Shown here: positions 31,657-42,996 of the stretch, piece after piece
Layout of the letters: every line of letters begins with the position of its first letter
Numbering within the stretch: the first letter of the stretch is position 1
Translations under genes and position numbers: made by a program
Assembly: GCA_039105265.1 (NCBI GenBank)
Contig: JAPFFF010000033.1
Coordinates: 248,001-312,000, forward strand
DNA from: Tritrichomonas musculus
Lineage: Eukaryota; Parabasalia; Tritrichomonadida; Tritrichomonadidae
Length of the DNA: 64,000 nt
Reading direction: 5' to 3'
The notes under the pieces: model-generated
Database searches by the model: none
Told to the model about the DNA's origin: nothing
Seen by the model: only the letters and a program-made list of their open reading frames with translations

Positions 31657-34600
31657 ATGTTAGAGGCCGTTCTTTCAAAATGGATCATGCATTATCTTAA
31701 AGAATACCTAAAACCCCTTGAGCCAGGCCAATTGGAATTAAAAGTTCTTCAAGGATCAATGAAAATTTATAATCTTCAATTATTACCTACAGCCCTTACT
31801 GTGCGCCATATACCATTTATTATTAGAAAAGGATCAGTTAAATACACTAATGTCATTTTCCCTTGGAATAATTTAAAAAACGCAGCTTGTGAAGTTTTAA
31901 TTGAAGATATCTTTCTTGTTCTTCAATTTGAAAATGAAGTTTTGTTAAAAAGCGATTTTCAAGCAGATCAAAAAAGTCTTCACACTAAGAATGAATCAAA
32001 CCCAATGTCAAGAGATGAGCAAATTAAAATTTTCCAAGGACTTTTCGAGTCAATTATTGATAATATGCATGTACAAATCAAGAACCTTCACGTTAGAATC
32101 GAATTTCCAGCGAATCCAAAACCGATAATTATAGGATTATATACTCCCGAAATTACGTTTCAAACCGTTGATGAGCAAAATAACGTAGTTACTACAATAC
32201 AACATCCAGAATTTGTACATAAGCAACTTTTAATCAAAGATTTTTCTATTTATTTTGACACAAATCAAGATTTAATGGAAATCAAAGACGATAAACAATT
32301 TCAAACGCCAGCAGAATCAATTCAAGCCTTTGCCGAATCCATGATTGCGATGATGAAGCAAGACCATCAATATTTATTCAATCCAACCGATTTTCAGTCA
32401 TTGCTAATTCACACGAAGAACAAGACACACAAAATAACGAATCAAATTTTGACGACGATCGATGAAATCTCCCTCAATTTAGATCTACCACAATGCCGAT
32501 CAATTATCTATTTAAATTACATATGGAGCCAATTTATGAAGCGAAGAAAATACATAAATTGCATGCGACCAAAGTCATTCAAAAATTCAATTGAAACTTG
32601 GCAGTATGCTCACAAATGTTCAATATTGAAAAATCAACCACATGTATTCAAACCTTATTTGGCCTTAACTATACTCAAATCCAGATTGAAATACGTTGAA
32701 TTATTTAAACAGGCAAAAGTGTCAAAGCTATCGGCGTCACTTTTAGGATCACCAAAACAGAAGCTTGAATCACTTGAGAAAAAAATTGGCCAAACCGCTT
32801 CGATTTATCTTCGTGAGTATTCAGAAGCAATTTACGTTAAAGAAGAATCAATGAAGGACCATCCTGATGTTACAGCTTTGGATGTTTCCGAGTTAAAGAA
32901 TATTTTTGAATCAACTGAACTTGTCTTTTCAATGAAGCAATTTGCAGCTTCTTTTGAAATCAACAAATTCAATTTGAAATTGTTATATGAAAAAAATTCT
33001 CCTTTGATTTCAATGGCTTGTGGAAGAATCTATGGAGGTATGAGCACACTTGAGGATGGTGTTAACATGAATGTGCATTTTACAGAAGTTTCTGTTGTTT
33101 CTTTCATCAACGAAATGTCAAGAAACATTTTCCAAAGAATCCATCAAATTGATGAAAATGATGAAAACAGGCCTGATTTTCTTGTTCTTAGTTCGACAAT
33201 TCCTAATAAAGAAGAAGCTTCTTCTTTTGATTGCGTCATTGCCCCAATAAAAGTGACACTCGATAGCGAAACAATTGACAGTATTCTTGACTTTTTCATC
33301 TTCCCAAATCAAAGCAAATTGAATGTCGATAAAGGAAAAACCGCCAGATTTGAAATCGGCGAATTACTACAATGCTTCAGAAGATTGTGCAATTACAAGA
33401 TGTCAATTAGAATGAGCCAGATGTCGTATGATTTTCCATTCAAAGTTAAAAATGATGAGATCAAATATTTGACCTTTGAAATGGCAAATATTCAACTTTA
33501 CAAGAATTTAAATGAACTTGTGTACAGAAATGCTCCTCAGATTCAAATGAATTTCACAGCTTCCTTGAATCTTAATGCTAAAATAGACACATTCACGTTA
33601 CTTAAAACAGAAGATATTAAATCTAAAATTGACCTCGTTTTAATCAGCGGAAAGTTGGGCGTCCAAATTGACACTGGCATTGAATTGCCGACTCTTCAAG
33701 TTTTCTTTCCTAAAGAATGTTTGCCAATCGTTTCATACGCTGTGAATAGTATCACTACTTTGCCGTTTGTTCAGTCTAGCGTTATTGCAAACACTCCGCC
33801 GCCGCCAATTTTAATCGTTGGCCGATCGAAGCTTCACTTTGATATAACTTTGAAAGCACTAGAAATCTTTTTGAGTGACGAAGTAAGCGAGAATGAAATG
33901 AAATTAACAATTGGAGACTTAGCATTATCATCACAGTATTACTTTTCATCTCATCAACACTCAGCCATTTTGAAAGCATTGAGAATCACGCAATACGAGA
34001 AATCTTTTGTTGAAATTCTTGACAAAATTGTGTTCAAACTTGATAGAAAAAATGATTCAAGTCCGTTAACGGTTGATGCAGGAATAAATGGGCCTCATGT
34101 TTATCTTGATTTCAAATCAATTGTTTGGATGATGAACTTTATTGATTTGGTCAAACAAATCTTTCCAAAAGACGAGCAAATTCAATTGAATCAGCCAATT
34201 GAATCAGTTGATCCTGACAAACCTATTGAATTGATAGATCCAGCTAATATTGCCAAATCTATAGGAAGTTCTAAATCAGATGATTCTTCATTTATCGTTT
34301 CTGGATCTAGACTTCGTTTGACAAAAGGATTCGCTCCATCAAGCATGATTATAACCGATTCAATTTTAACGCAAAGCATTGATGATTTCCTTCAGAAGTC
34401 ATCAGCATATGAAGAATTCACACCATTAATAAAATCAATTGAAAATGACAATGATGATGATGATGAAGAGGAAGATGAAGAAGATTATGAAGAATTTGAC
34501 AGAAGTGACTCTTCATCTGACGATGGAATTCTCGTTCCAAAAGAAGAAGAAAATGATGGAAACATGAACTTTAATTTCAAAGTAACAGATGTTTTATTAG

Positions 34601-37600
34601 AAATGCTTGATCGAGGAGATCATCCAATTAACAGTTTCTTTAAGATGAAATCAATTACATTGCTTGATTTCGGTAAAACTGGATTCAAATTGGCTTTTGA
34701 AGGCTTCGTTATTACTCGTGAAAATAGAAATATTTTCAAGCCATCAAATTTCATTGTTCCAATTTACATGCCAGAGCCGATTGACATTTTCATTGACTTT
34801 GCAGAATCGCAAATTTTTCCTGGCGATATTATGGCATTAAGTTATGATTCACCAACGATTTTCCAGTTAATGTTTGGAGGTAAAGAACCGTTAGGTAAAA
34901 ATCCAATAACTGTGAATATCTTTGCAAAAAGTGGATGTGGAACTTTTGTTTCAGAAAAAGAAACAATTGCTATAACTAATGTTAATAATGTTTCTGTATC
35001 AATTGAAATATCAACTATTTTAAATGTTGATGTAAAAGTTAAATCTTGTAAAGGTTTTTATAAAGAAGATAATTATTTGTTTGTTAACATGAAAGATGAG
35101 TTTCATTGTCATTACATTGGAACTTTAGATGATCAAAATATTTTGGTTGAAATTCCAAATGCTAAATTATCATTAAAACATGTCTTTCTTGAATGGGGAA
35201 TGGGATTTGTTCCATCTGTTCCAATTGAATCCAATCCACAACCATTGAAAATTAAATTAACAATTGAGCCAAGTAGATTCAATTTCTTGGCAAAAGAAAC
35301 ACAATCTGATTCAAACAAGTTTCCTTTCCTAGAAACAAGTTCGTCAAATGTTTTCAGTTGTGAACCAAATGAAGAATATAGTAGAGTCTTTTCCGTTATT
35401 TTAGGTAAGACTAATTGTTCAGCATATCGTGATAAAGCTCTCGATTTGAACTTGGATTTGGATATTGAAGGAATTCATATTAATTCTGATATTTTTGATC
35501 ATCCAATCTTTGGAATAAGTCGGATTCATTTCATCAAAAACAAAAGATTAATTAAATCTAAAATTCCTTCTATTGAAATCAACTTTCCAATTTCTCTTTT
35601 GGCACAATTTGCTAACGAAGCATCATCATTTATTCCAAAAGATTTTACTCCTTCATCATCATTAACAACGGACGCCTTTTTGCCCAATTTTGGAGTTGAT
35701 CTTGAAATGGAAATGCTATCAATTGCATTTTATCCGACACCAAAAAGAGCCCTTCGTTTAGAGATGCCATCTGTCAAATTCATTCTAAATTCATCACATT
35801 ATATCTCTGGAGTCAAAGTTGATTCAATCAAAATCTTCACAATTTATCATTCAGATAAACCGATTTTGGTTGTCAATTTGGCAAATATTCAATCAATTCT
35901 GACATTCTCTGAAAAGACAGATTATGATTTGCCAACGATAACTATTGAAGACATTAAAAAGTTACCACAAGATAAAACGGTTAAGCATCCATTAGAATGT
36001 CTTTATTTCACATATAAAATGGACTTGATTCAAATCAATTACACTCACTTCTTTGCCAAAACATTGATTGATTCCATTTTTAAGAGTATGATTGATTGTC
36101 GTTCTCTTCCATCGATTCCAAGCATTCCTATTGAAAACTTTAGTAAATTGGGAATTAAAATTGATTGCTATATTCAAACAATTCAATTTAATTTTGTCAT
36201 TATTAATCCATTCGCATCCGCAACTTTCACCGGCGTCAAATTGATTTATAATGAAAAATGGGAAGCTTCAATTAAGAACATTACACTTGTTCCTATTTCA
36301 AATGAAGGAGAAAAAAGGACAACACAAAGATCATTAATTACAAAAAAGAATGAAAATGAAGATCTTGTTTCAATAACAATTCAAAATGGCGAGTTTTATG
36401 CCGTTTTATCTGAGATTGATTTATATGTTGATCTAAATTTGTTGTTTTCAATTATTCGATATTTAATGGCTTCTCCATTTTTGAAAGTAAAACCGTTATT
36501 GGCAGAAATTAAGAAATCTAAAGATCCAAACGCAACTATTCAAAAAATGGATTTAATTACGTTTTCTAAAACACTTCCATTCGCCATTATTTTGAATTTA
36601 AAGAAGACTGACATTTCGGTTCCAATCACGCTTGAAAAAGGCAATGTTCATGAACTTCAAATTCATATAAGTGCTTTAGTTGATGCCAATTCATCAAGTT
36701 TATCCATTAACTTAAGTTATTTATCATTGAACTTTTATGATATTTCCACAAAAACGGTTTTCCCTTCAATTTTACCAAACTTTACAACTCATTTTTCAAT
36801 TGAAATTGAAGAAGATTCGTCATTGTCATTCAAAGCAAATATTTTAGATATAAATTTGGTGTTCTCAGCAGGCGACATTTATTTGTTGATTTTACTAGGA
36901 CGATCGATTGAAAAAGCATTAAATTCACAAATTTATGCTTTTGAAGAAACGAACTTTGATATCTTTCAATTGAGAATTTCATCAATTGAATTGATATCGG
37001 CCAAAATGACATTTATATTATGCAAGGATACAAGATCATCACAAGTTATTCCTATTTTTAGGTGTGTTATTCCGCCAATCATGTTCAAAGTAAAGAAGAC
37101 ATCATCCAATCGAATAACGAAATCACCTGTTATAATTGATGTTGAACCATATCTTGAATACTTTAATGTTGTCACAGGAAACTATGATTTGATTATTGAA
37201 CCCATAAGCATGCATATTTATGCATACATTATTGACGAACAAATGAAATTTGGTGCTGATGTTTTAAGTAATATAAACATTAATTTCCCTTTGAATGCGA
37301 TCATGAATATTAAAGATTTATTTGCTGAAATCACAGAAAGTTTAGCAAACAAACAATCATTGAATTATGAAGATCTTCCATCAATGTGGCTAAGTAACAA
37401 ACTTGGCTCAATTGTTTTATTCACAGTTGGAAAAGATAAATGCTCACTTGAACATGACATGCTTATTCCTTTGTATGACATCCCTATTGATGCGCCGATA
37501 TCATTTTCAATTGATAATAAAAATTATTCAATTGAATCCAATTCATTTAATTATCCTACTTATTTAAGTCGATCAATATTGGCCGTTAAAAAGCCATATA

Positions 37601-40600
37601 AAGGAGGAATGATGATTAGTTTTGAACGAACTTATCAAATTGAAAATAATTTAAGCTTTGCTTTAGATTTGTATGCATCTGAGAATCCAAATAAAGAATT
37701 CACTTTAATTTCAACAATAAAGCCACATGAAAGACAACCTTTGCTATTTAAAGAAGAAACTTATGTCATCTTTACAAAACAAGGAGAATCAACAAATGCC
37801 AAGCATAATGCAATGAAATTATATTTATTAGATAAATCATTGTCAGTATTTCCTATTAATTATGAAAATAACAAAAGTGTTCAATGCATAAAAAGTGTTT
37901 ATAATGACACAAATATTGCAGCAAGAATTATTGCAATTAGCTCACAATATTTGATATTTAATTTACTTCCATCCACTTTATACTTCAAGACAGACAACAA
38001 TAAAGTAACAGCTATTAAAAGAGGAGAAACAACAGATTTCCATGATATTGAAAATGACACATTTACGACTTATTTAAGTTTAGATGACAAATTGTTTTTA
38101 GTTAAGAAATCACACGCTAAAATTGATTACAAAAACACAAATACTATCAATATCTTTAATCCTGAGTTAACAGCCAAACAAAAATGTATGATTGAATTTG
38201 TCCTTGATAAAGATATTGATCAAACAACAATCATTCTTTATATGCCAGTTGTCATATATAACATCTCATCATTTATTTTGGATTTCGAAATCAGCAACTT
38301 GAAAGGAAAGCAGCAAAAAGATGTCATTGATCCAAAGAAGAATTATTCAAATTTATTCGAAGTTCTTCCAAAGAAGCATCATTACTGGTGTCCTTTATCT
38401 TTAGTAAACAATTCTAGTGATGATTCTTTATTAATAACCGTTTTGGCAACTGGCAGTTCAATTGCCTCATCGAAGCCATTTGATTGTTTAACAACAGGCC
38501 GAACAACCTTGTTTTTACCAAGCGCAATTGATAAAGATTTGTTCGTTCCTTTACGTTGCAACATAGCAAATAAAAGCAGAACTTCTGTTGTGACAATTTC
38601 ACCTTTAATTACATTGGTGAACAACCTTGAATCGAATTTCGTTTTGACGCCAATTCGAAACATTCCAAGCGAAATTCCGGAGAATCTTTTGTTATCAACA
38701 GTTGAAGGAAAGACGAGCATTTGTGACAAGTTTGGAGCTCCTCTTGAATTCCCATCGAAGTCAGAAACAACAATTCCTTACATTCCATTGAATGGAACTT
38801 TTTCAATCTCAATTGACGGTTTCTCCACTTCACCATCACTCAGTCTTCTCGAGCCACAAAAAACCGTTTTCAAAGTTCAAAATAAAACTAATTATAAGTT
38901 GATTGAATTGCAAGTAACTGACATTGAAACTGGAATTTACGTTGAGTTTAATGAAGTCGTCTTTCCTACTCCAATCCTCATCAATAATCAGCTCGATATT
39001 CCGATCAATGCTTTCCAACTTGTTTATTTGACACCCTTTGAAATTCAACCTGATTCGACTTCAATTTTCGCCTTCGATGAACCTTTTGTGTATCCATCTG
39101 TCACTCTGACTTTCGGCGATAAATTGGTCTATCGTATTTCGCTCGTCGAAGACACCGAAAAAATTGAGATGAGAAAGAAATACAACAACAATCCCGTCTA
39201 CGTGCAAGTCAAGCACAACAAGTATGGAAACAGACTCGTCATAATTTCGCAGAAAGAAGACGAACCACCTGAGAAATACAAGTTCATATTTGAGTCAAGT
39301 ATCTATGGCATTGCAGCGTCTCTGATCGATCTTCAAATGAGGGAGACAGCCTTGATTTATCTGTCAAAATTGGATTCAAAATTCACCTTCAATACTGAAT
39401 ATTTAGCGGTTTCGGTTTCATTGAAATCGTTACAAGTTGATGATCAAAATCCACTTGCTCCTCATCCAACGGTTATTTACGGTTACTCCACTGAAAATTG
39501 CCCATATTTGACATTCAATTGTCTCTGTCCAATTAACACTTCAATTTTCACTTCATTTGACTACTTTTCAATCAGCACGCAACGAATTGACGTTGATGCA
39601 GACTGCTCTTTCATATCGGATTGGATGAACTTTGCAACGACATTGAATATCAAAACGATACATTCAATCAAACCGAAAAAACCGGCAAAATCAAACAAAA
39701 ATAGTTTGATAGCATTTCACTACTTCGAAGTGACACCAGCGCTCTTCATTCTTCGCTACAATAGGAAGAGCTCAAGACCACCGATGCTTGGCAAAGTTCC
39801 TAGATTTATGAAGTTCATTCCAAGCATCAAAGCTGGAAGGATGATTTTGCCAGGCATTGTTCTTTCACGTCTCACTGATCGAATTGATTCAATTGAAACG
39901 AAATTGATTGATGATTACAAAACTGCTGCATTCAATGCAATTCTCGGCATGCTCGGAGGTGCTGGAAAGATCCTCAAGATGCTCGGTATTGCATCAGCGA
40001 TTGCTTCGTCATTAAACATAAAAATGACAAGTGATATGACCAGTGAAGTTTCATTGAATTCATTTGTGAAGAACACAAGTTCAACCGAATTCTTGAATTT
40101 GGCAAATCCACTTGTTGAAGCTGAAGCCGAATTCGACACCTTGAAGATGTCAGAATTTGATAATCGATTCGATGACGACGAGCTCAGTAGCTGCTTCTCG
40201 TATGAAGCTCTTTCATCATTGATGAAGAAAATCACCGACAATTCAATGAATCCTTCTCCGCTGATCCAATTCACAATGCCGAAGTTTCAAGCAATCAATG
40301 AAGAAGGCCTCAAACTGATGCACTCAAACATCGACAAAGAAAATGTAGAGAAGAAATTAATCGAGCTTCAAAAGGCAAAAAATGAGGCAATTCAACAAGC
40401 AGGCCTTCAATTGAAAATAATGCCTGGAATCGGTTACGGCCGTGGAATTGCTGGCGTCTTAACCAAAGAATTGAATGATCCTTTGTCAAAGATCGAGCCA
40501 ATGTCTTATTGCATTCGAATTAGAGAGACGAGGCCTTATGCTGGTGCTAAAATTTCTAGCTTTAATCCAGCAATTGCCCTTGCTCAGAAAATTATATTCA

Positions 40601-40905
40601 AAAATGGCGGTTTGAATGAAAAAGCTAAAGAAATTTCTGTTTCTGTTAACGGTGATAAAAAGATTTTCATCATTTTGACTGAAAATACTTTGTATGTGTT
40701 CTCCGATGATCTCAAAGAAGTCATTCAATCAGTGAAATATAGTGACATTCAAAAAGTTTTCGCTGACCATGACGCGAATTTGGTCACTTTGATGCTGAAA
40801 AATGGAAAATCAGTGGCAATAATTATTGAATCTAAGATTTCTGTCAATTTCTTGTTGTCAATACTAAGAATGAATCATCGCTTTGGAGAATCTTTATTAC
40901 TTTAA
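31657..40905 (+). CDS. VPS13-family bridge-like lipid-transfer protein (3082 residues)
   Basis: The N-terminus is a typical chorein domain (residues 1 to about 115: MLEAVLSKWIMHYLKEYL, then GQLELKVLQGSMKIYNLQLL). A very long beta-rich body follows, as in the extended lipid-conducting groove of VPS13 proteins, interrupted by an acidic loop near 929-956 (D/E run). The VAB/SHR-BD-like region falls at about 2050-2500, with VVTISPLITLVNNLESNF near 2310. A helical, DH-like stretch (about 2745-2800) and a C-terminal PH-like domain (about 2985-3082: IFIILTENTLYVFSDDLK) complete the family order. VPS13 proteins move phospholipids in bulk between membranes at organelle contact sites; the chorein end usually contacts the ER and the C-terminus targets the partner organelle. 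Length is in the family range and the 9.2-kb frame is uninterrupted, so it is probably functional. The partner organelle cannot be deduced. Confidence 0.93.
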   Translation: MLEAVLSKWIMHYLKEYLKPLEPGQLELKVLQGSMKIYNLQLLPTALTVRHIPFIIRKGSVKYTNVIFPWNNLKNAACEVLIEDIFLVLQFENEVLLKSDFQADQKSLHTKNESNPMSRDEQIKIFQGLFESIIDNMHVQIKNLHVRIEFPANPKPIIIGLYTPEITFQTVDEQNNVVTTIQHPEFVHKQLLIKDFSIYFDTNQDLMEIKDDKQFQTPAESIQAFAESMIAMMKQDHQYLFNPTDFQSLLIHTKNKTHKITNQILTTIDEISLNLDLPQCRSIIYLNYIWSQFMKRRKYINCMRPKSFKNSIETWQYAHKCSILKNQPHVFKPYLALTILKSRLKYVELFKQAKVSKLSASLLGSPKQKLESLEKKIGQTASIYLREYSEAIYVKEESMKDHPDVTALDVSELKNIFESTELVFSMKQFAASFEINKFNLKLLYEKNSPLISMACGRIYGGMSTLEDGVNMNVHFTEVSVVSFINEMSRNIFQRIHQIDENDENRPDFLVLSSTIPNKEEASSFDCVIAPIKVTLDSETIDSILDFFIFPNQSKLNVDKGKTARFEIGELLQCFRRLCNYKMSIRMSQMSYDFPFKVKNDEIKYLTFEMANIQLYKNLNELVYRNAPQIQMNFTASLNLNAKIDTFTLLKTEDIKSKIDLVLISGKLGVQIDTGIELPTLQVFFPKECLPIVSYAVNSITTLPFVQSSVIANTPPPPILIVGRSKLHFDITLKALEIFLSDEVSENEMKLTIGDLALSSQYYFSSHQHSAILKALRITQYEKSFVEILDKIVFKLDRKNDSSPLTVDAGINGPHVYLDFKSIVWMMNFIDLVKQIFPKDEQIQLNQPIESVDPDKPIELIDPANIAKSIGSSKSDDSSFIVSGSRLRLTKGFAPSSMIITDSILTQSIDDFLQKSSAYEEFTPLIKSIENDNDDDDEEEDEEDYEEFDRSDSSSDDGILVPKEEENDGNMNFNFKVTDVLLEMLDRGDHPINSFFKMKSITLLDFGKTGFKLAFEGFVITRENRNIFKPSNFIVPIYMPEPIDIFIDFAESQIFPGDIMALSYDSPTIFQLMFGGKEPLGKNPITVNIFAKSGCGTFVSEKETIAITNVNNVSVSIEISTILNVDVKVKSCKGFYKEDNYLFVNMKDEFHCHYIGTLDDQNILVEIPNAKLSLKHVFLEWGMGFVPSVPIESNPQPLKIKLTIEPSRFNFLAKETQSDSNKFPFLETSSSNVFSCEPNEEYSRVFSVILGKTNCSAYRDKALDLNLDLDIEGIHINSDIFDHPIFGISRIHFIKNKRLIKSKIPSIEINFPISLLAQFANEASSFIPKDFTPSSSLTTDAFLPNFGVDLEMEMLSIAFYPTPKRALRLEMPSVKFILNSSHYISGVKVDSIKIFTIYHSDKPILVVNLANIQSILTFSEKTDYDLPTITIEDIKKLPQDKTVKHPLECLYFTYKMDLIQINYTHFFAKTLIDSIFKSMIDCRSLPSIPSIPIENFSKLGIKIDCYIQTIQFNFVIINPFASATFTGVKLIYNEKWEASIKNITLVPISNEGEKRTTQRSLITKKNENEDLVSITIQNGEFYAVLSEIDLYVDLNLLFSIIRYLMASPFLKVKPLLAEIKKSKDPNATIQKMDLITFSKTLPFAIILNLKKTDISVPITLEKGNVHELQIHISALVDANSSSLSINLSYLSLNFYDISTKTVFPSILPNFTTHFSIEIEEDSSLSFKANILDINLVFSAGDIYLLILLGRSIEKALNSQIYAFEETNFDIFQLRISSIELISAKMTFILCKDTRSSQVIPIFRCVIPPIMFKVKKTSSNRITKSPVIIDVEPYLEYFNVVTGNYDLIIEPISMHIYAYIIDEQMKFGADVLSNININFPLNAIMNIKDLFAEITESLANKQSLNYEDLPSMWLSNKLGSIVLFTVGKDKCSLEHDMLIPLYDIPIDAPISFSIDNKNYSIESNSFNYPTYLSRSILAVKKPYKGGMMISFERTYQIENNLSFALDLYASENPNKEFTLISTIKPHERQPLLFKEETYVIFTKQGESTNAKHNAMKLYLLDKSLSVFPINYENNKSVQCIKSVYNDTNIAARIIAISSQYLIFNLLPSTLYFKTDNNKVTAIKRGETTDFHDIENDTFTTYLSLDDKLFLVKKSHAKIDYKNTNTINIFNPELTAKQKCMIEFVLDKDIDQTTIILYMPVVIYNISSFILDFEISNLKGKQQKDVIDPKKNYSNLFEVLPKKHHYWCPLSLVNNSSDDSLLITVLATGSSIASSKPFDCLTTGRTTLFLPSAIDKDLFVPLRCNIANKSRTSVVTISPLITLVNNLESNFVLTPIRNIPSEIPENLLLSTVEGKTSICDKFGAPLEFPSKSETTIPYIPLNGTFSISIDGFSTSPSLSLLEPQKTVFKVQNKTNYKLIELQVTDIETGIYVEFNEVVFPTPILINNQLDIPINAFQLVYLTPFEIQPDSTSIFAFDEPFVYPSVTLTFGDKLVYRISLVEDTEKIEMRKKYNNNPVYVQVKHNKYGNRLVIISQKEDEPPEKYKFIFESSIYGIAASLIDLQMRETALIYLSKLDSKFTFNTEYLAVSVSLKSLQVDDQNPLAPHPTVIYGYSTENCPYLTFNCLCPINTSIFTSFDYFSISTQRIDVDADCSFISDWMNFATTLNIKTIHSIKPKKPAKSNKNSLIAFHYFEVTPALFILRYNRKSSRPPMLGKVPRFMKFIPSIKAGRMILPGIVLSRLTDRIDSIETKLIDDYKTAAFNAILGMLGGAGKILKMLGIASAIASSLNIKMTSDMTSEVSLNSFVKNTSSTEFLNLANPLVEAEAEFDTLKMSEFDNRFDDDELSSCFSYEALSSLMKKITDNSMNPSPLIQFTMPKFQAINEEGLKLMHSNIDKENVEKKLIELQKAKNEAIQQAGLQLKIMPGIGYGRGIAGVLTKELNDPLSKIEPMSYCIRIRETRPYAGAKISSFNPAIALAQKIIFKNGGLNEKAKEISVSVNGDKKIFIILTENTLYVFSDDLKEVIQSVKYSDIQKVFADHDANLVTLMLKNGKSVAIIIESKISVNFLLSILRMNHRFGESLLL

Positions 40906-41417
40906 ATTCATATATTATTTATATGTATTTGTGAATATATTTTAAAAAAAATATTTTATTTACTTATTTATTTAACTTCTTTTTTTATTTTTAGAAAGGA
41001 TTGTTTAGGGATTTATAAACTCTGGACTTTTGGCAGATTATAATTCCATTTTTTTATTATTGAATATTTATCTAGCTAAAACACTCAAAAAGTAATATAC
41101 AACAATAATTCAAGCTTTTACAAATAATATGTACAACTTATGATTGCTTATTCCAAAATTATAATGATTAAAATTTTTTAAGAAAAATAATTATCGAAAT
41201 ATTATTCTTTTATTTTTATAATATCTATATTGGCTTATTTTTTATGTTAACATTTAAGTATATACATCATATTTAAGAAGATAAACTACAATTAATCCAT
41301 TTTTTAATGTTTGTGAGAGCTCATATAATAATTTCTGAGAAAATTTTATTTTGAATATTATTAGAACTTTTTCTTATAAAACTGACTAATTAATTGTGTG
41401 TTTTATGGTAAGGATAA
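40906..41417. other. AT-rich spacer
   Basis: No gene, tRNA or repeat with defined ends is recognised between the VPS13-like and USP genes, which run in the same direction. Confidence 0.55.
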
Positions 41418-42425
41418 ATGAGTATTCATGAAAGACTTGGATATGGTTTTCCTTGGGAACACACAATTATACAACTTGTTAACATGAATTCAACATGCTA
41501 TATTAATTCAGTTTTGCAATCATTATTCAACCTCCCGTCAATTCAAAATTATCTAGAAGATGTGAGTAAAAAAATCAGTGAACTTAATATGAATATCGAG
41601 TCTACTTTATTTGGGCTTTTTGTTAAAATTTATATTGATTCACAAAGAGCGCCTCAAAACGAAGTTTGGTACGAACCAAATTATTTTCTTGATAAATTTT
41701 TTAGTGTTCCATCAATTTTTGAAAGATATCAAATGGGTGACTCTAACGAATTTTTTTTAACAATTTTAGATAGATTTGATGAAGACATAATGTCAATAAA
41801 CAGAATTATTAATACAAATCAAAATTCTCCTAGAAATGATCCAGAATACAATAAAAACAACCCGATTCGAAGTTTTTCCAGCTTTTTTTATTTCCAGCTT
41901 CAAAATAAATCGAATCCTAATTTTCCTGAATTTCGTGATCCCGCTCCAATAGAACTTTTTGACTTGATTTTAATTAGACCAAACAATGAAGGTACAGAAA
42001 AGGCAATTCAAGAATTTCTTACATCGCCATTTCATCGACGTTTTTTAAATCTTCCAGAAATTTTTGTTGTAAACATCAATTCATTTTGCTTTGGTGACGA
42101 TGGAAGATTTTATAAGCTTTTCGACAAGACTCCAATTTCAAGGCAGCTTGAATTGTCAACGAAATGGTATAATGACGAACATTGCGGAAATGAAGAAAAA
42201 GCTGTTTATGATTTAATTGCAACAGTTGTACACAATGGAACTGATTTTGACTCTGGACATTTTATTACTGTTTTCAAAGCGTGTGATAGAATTATAGTAG
42301 GTGATGACGCAAATTTCTGGGGACTTAATGATGATCAATTGAATAGATTCATTTATCAGAATGAAATTCCAGGAAATGAGCATTGTAGCACCATTTATTC
42401 AATGTTTTATCAAAAAAGAATGTAA
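41418..42425 (+). CDS. ubiquitin-specific protease (USP, peptidase family C19)
   Basis: The 335-residue protein has the USP Cys box near its start (QLVNMNSTCYINSVLQSL) with the catalytic cysteine at 27 and the oxyanion-hole asparagine at 22. The His box lies near the end (DFDSGHFITVF, catalytic His 281), followed by the third catalytic residue in IIVGDD (Asp about 296). QMGDSNEFFLTILDRFDED in between matches the family's QQDAxEFxxxLxDxL motif. It should cleave ubiquitin or a ubiquitin-like modifier from substrates. The protein is minimal: little precedes the catalytic core and there is no ubiquitin-binding or zinc-finger accessory domain. The usual CxxC zinc ribbon pairs of USPs are not evident. 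Confidence 0.88.
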   Translation: MSIHERLGYGFPWEHTIIQLVNMNSTCYINSVLQSLFNLPSIQNYLEDVSKKISELNMNIESTLFGLFVKIYIDSQRAPQNEVWYEPNYFLDKFFSVPSIFERYQMGDSNEFFLTILDRFDEDIMSINRIINTNQNSPRNDPEYNKNNPIRSFSSFFYFQLQNKSNPNFPEFRDPAPIELFDLILIRPNNEGTEKAIQEFLTSPFHRRFLNLPEIFVVNINSFCFGDDGRFYKLFDKTPISRQLELSTKWYNDEHCGNEEKAVYDLIATVVHNGTDFDSGHFITVFKACDRIIVGDDANFWGLNDDQLNRFIYQNEIPGNEHCSTIYSMFYQKRM

Positions 42426-42593
42426 TAAATAATAATTTTTTTGTAAATAAAAATAAATATTTATTTGATATTATATAATATTATATAAGGATGCTTTTAT
42501 TGATAATTGATATTCCAAATTTTGATTTTATTTTATGAAGAAATTAACAAAAGATTGATTATTTTATTTATTCATTTATTTAAATAAACGAAA

Positions 42594-42665
42594 TCTCTTG
42601 TGGTGTAGTGGTTATCATATGGGACTTTGAATCCCGGGATGGAGGTTCGATTCCTCCCAAGAGAA
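42594..42665 (+). tRNA. tRNA-Gln (UUG)
   Basis: A 72-nt cloverleaf. Acceptor TCTCTTG/CAAGAGA pairs fully. The anticodon stem TGGGA/TCCCG encloses CTTTGAA with TTG at 34-36 and A at 37. The T stem GGAGG/CCTCC is perfect around TTCGATT, and the discriminator is A. The D stem is weak. No intron. It lies about 170 bases after the USP stop. Confidence 0.9.
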
Positions 42666-42918
42666 AAATTTTTTTATTGCAAAATTTGAATGCATTTTTA
42701 TCTATTCTTTTAACAGAAGTAGGAATATGTGCATGAAAAATATTTTTACTGGCATGAAATAAGAAATCGTATTCAATTCCATTAGCTGACTGGAAAATTA
42801 CGAAAGATAAGCCTCTTTGGCTCTTTCTGAAAATATTTTAATTAACAAATGAAAAAAATCATGACTATTTTTCATTTTTATAAAATAAAAGAGAGAAAGA
42901 ACTAAATATAAATCAGAA

Positions 42919-42996
42919 TGCGATGTGGAACAATTGGAAGTTCATGAACAAGAAAACTTATGTTCAAGGTTGATGGTTCGAATCCATCCGTCGCAC
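42919..42996 (+). tRNA. tRNA-like gene with enlarged anticodon loop, identity unclear
   Basis: Acceptor TGCGATG/CGTCGCA pairs (one G-U), D stem GAAC/GTTC is perfect, T stem GATGG/CCATC is perfect around TTCGAAT, and anticodon stem TGAAC/GTTCA is perfect. However, the loop between the anticodon stems is 12 nt (AAGAAAACTTAT) instead of 7. A 5-nt intron is possible; with the canonical 37/38 position this would put GAA (Phe) at 34-36, but position 33 would be A instead of T. It may also be a tRNA pseudogene. The near-perfect arms argue against random origin. Confidence 0.5.
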
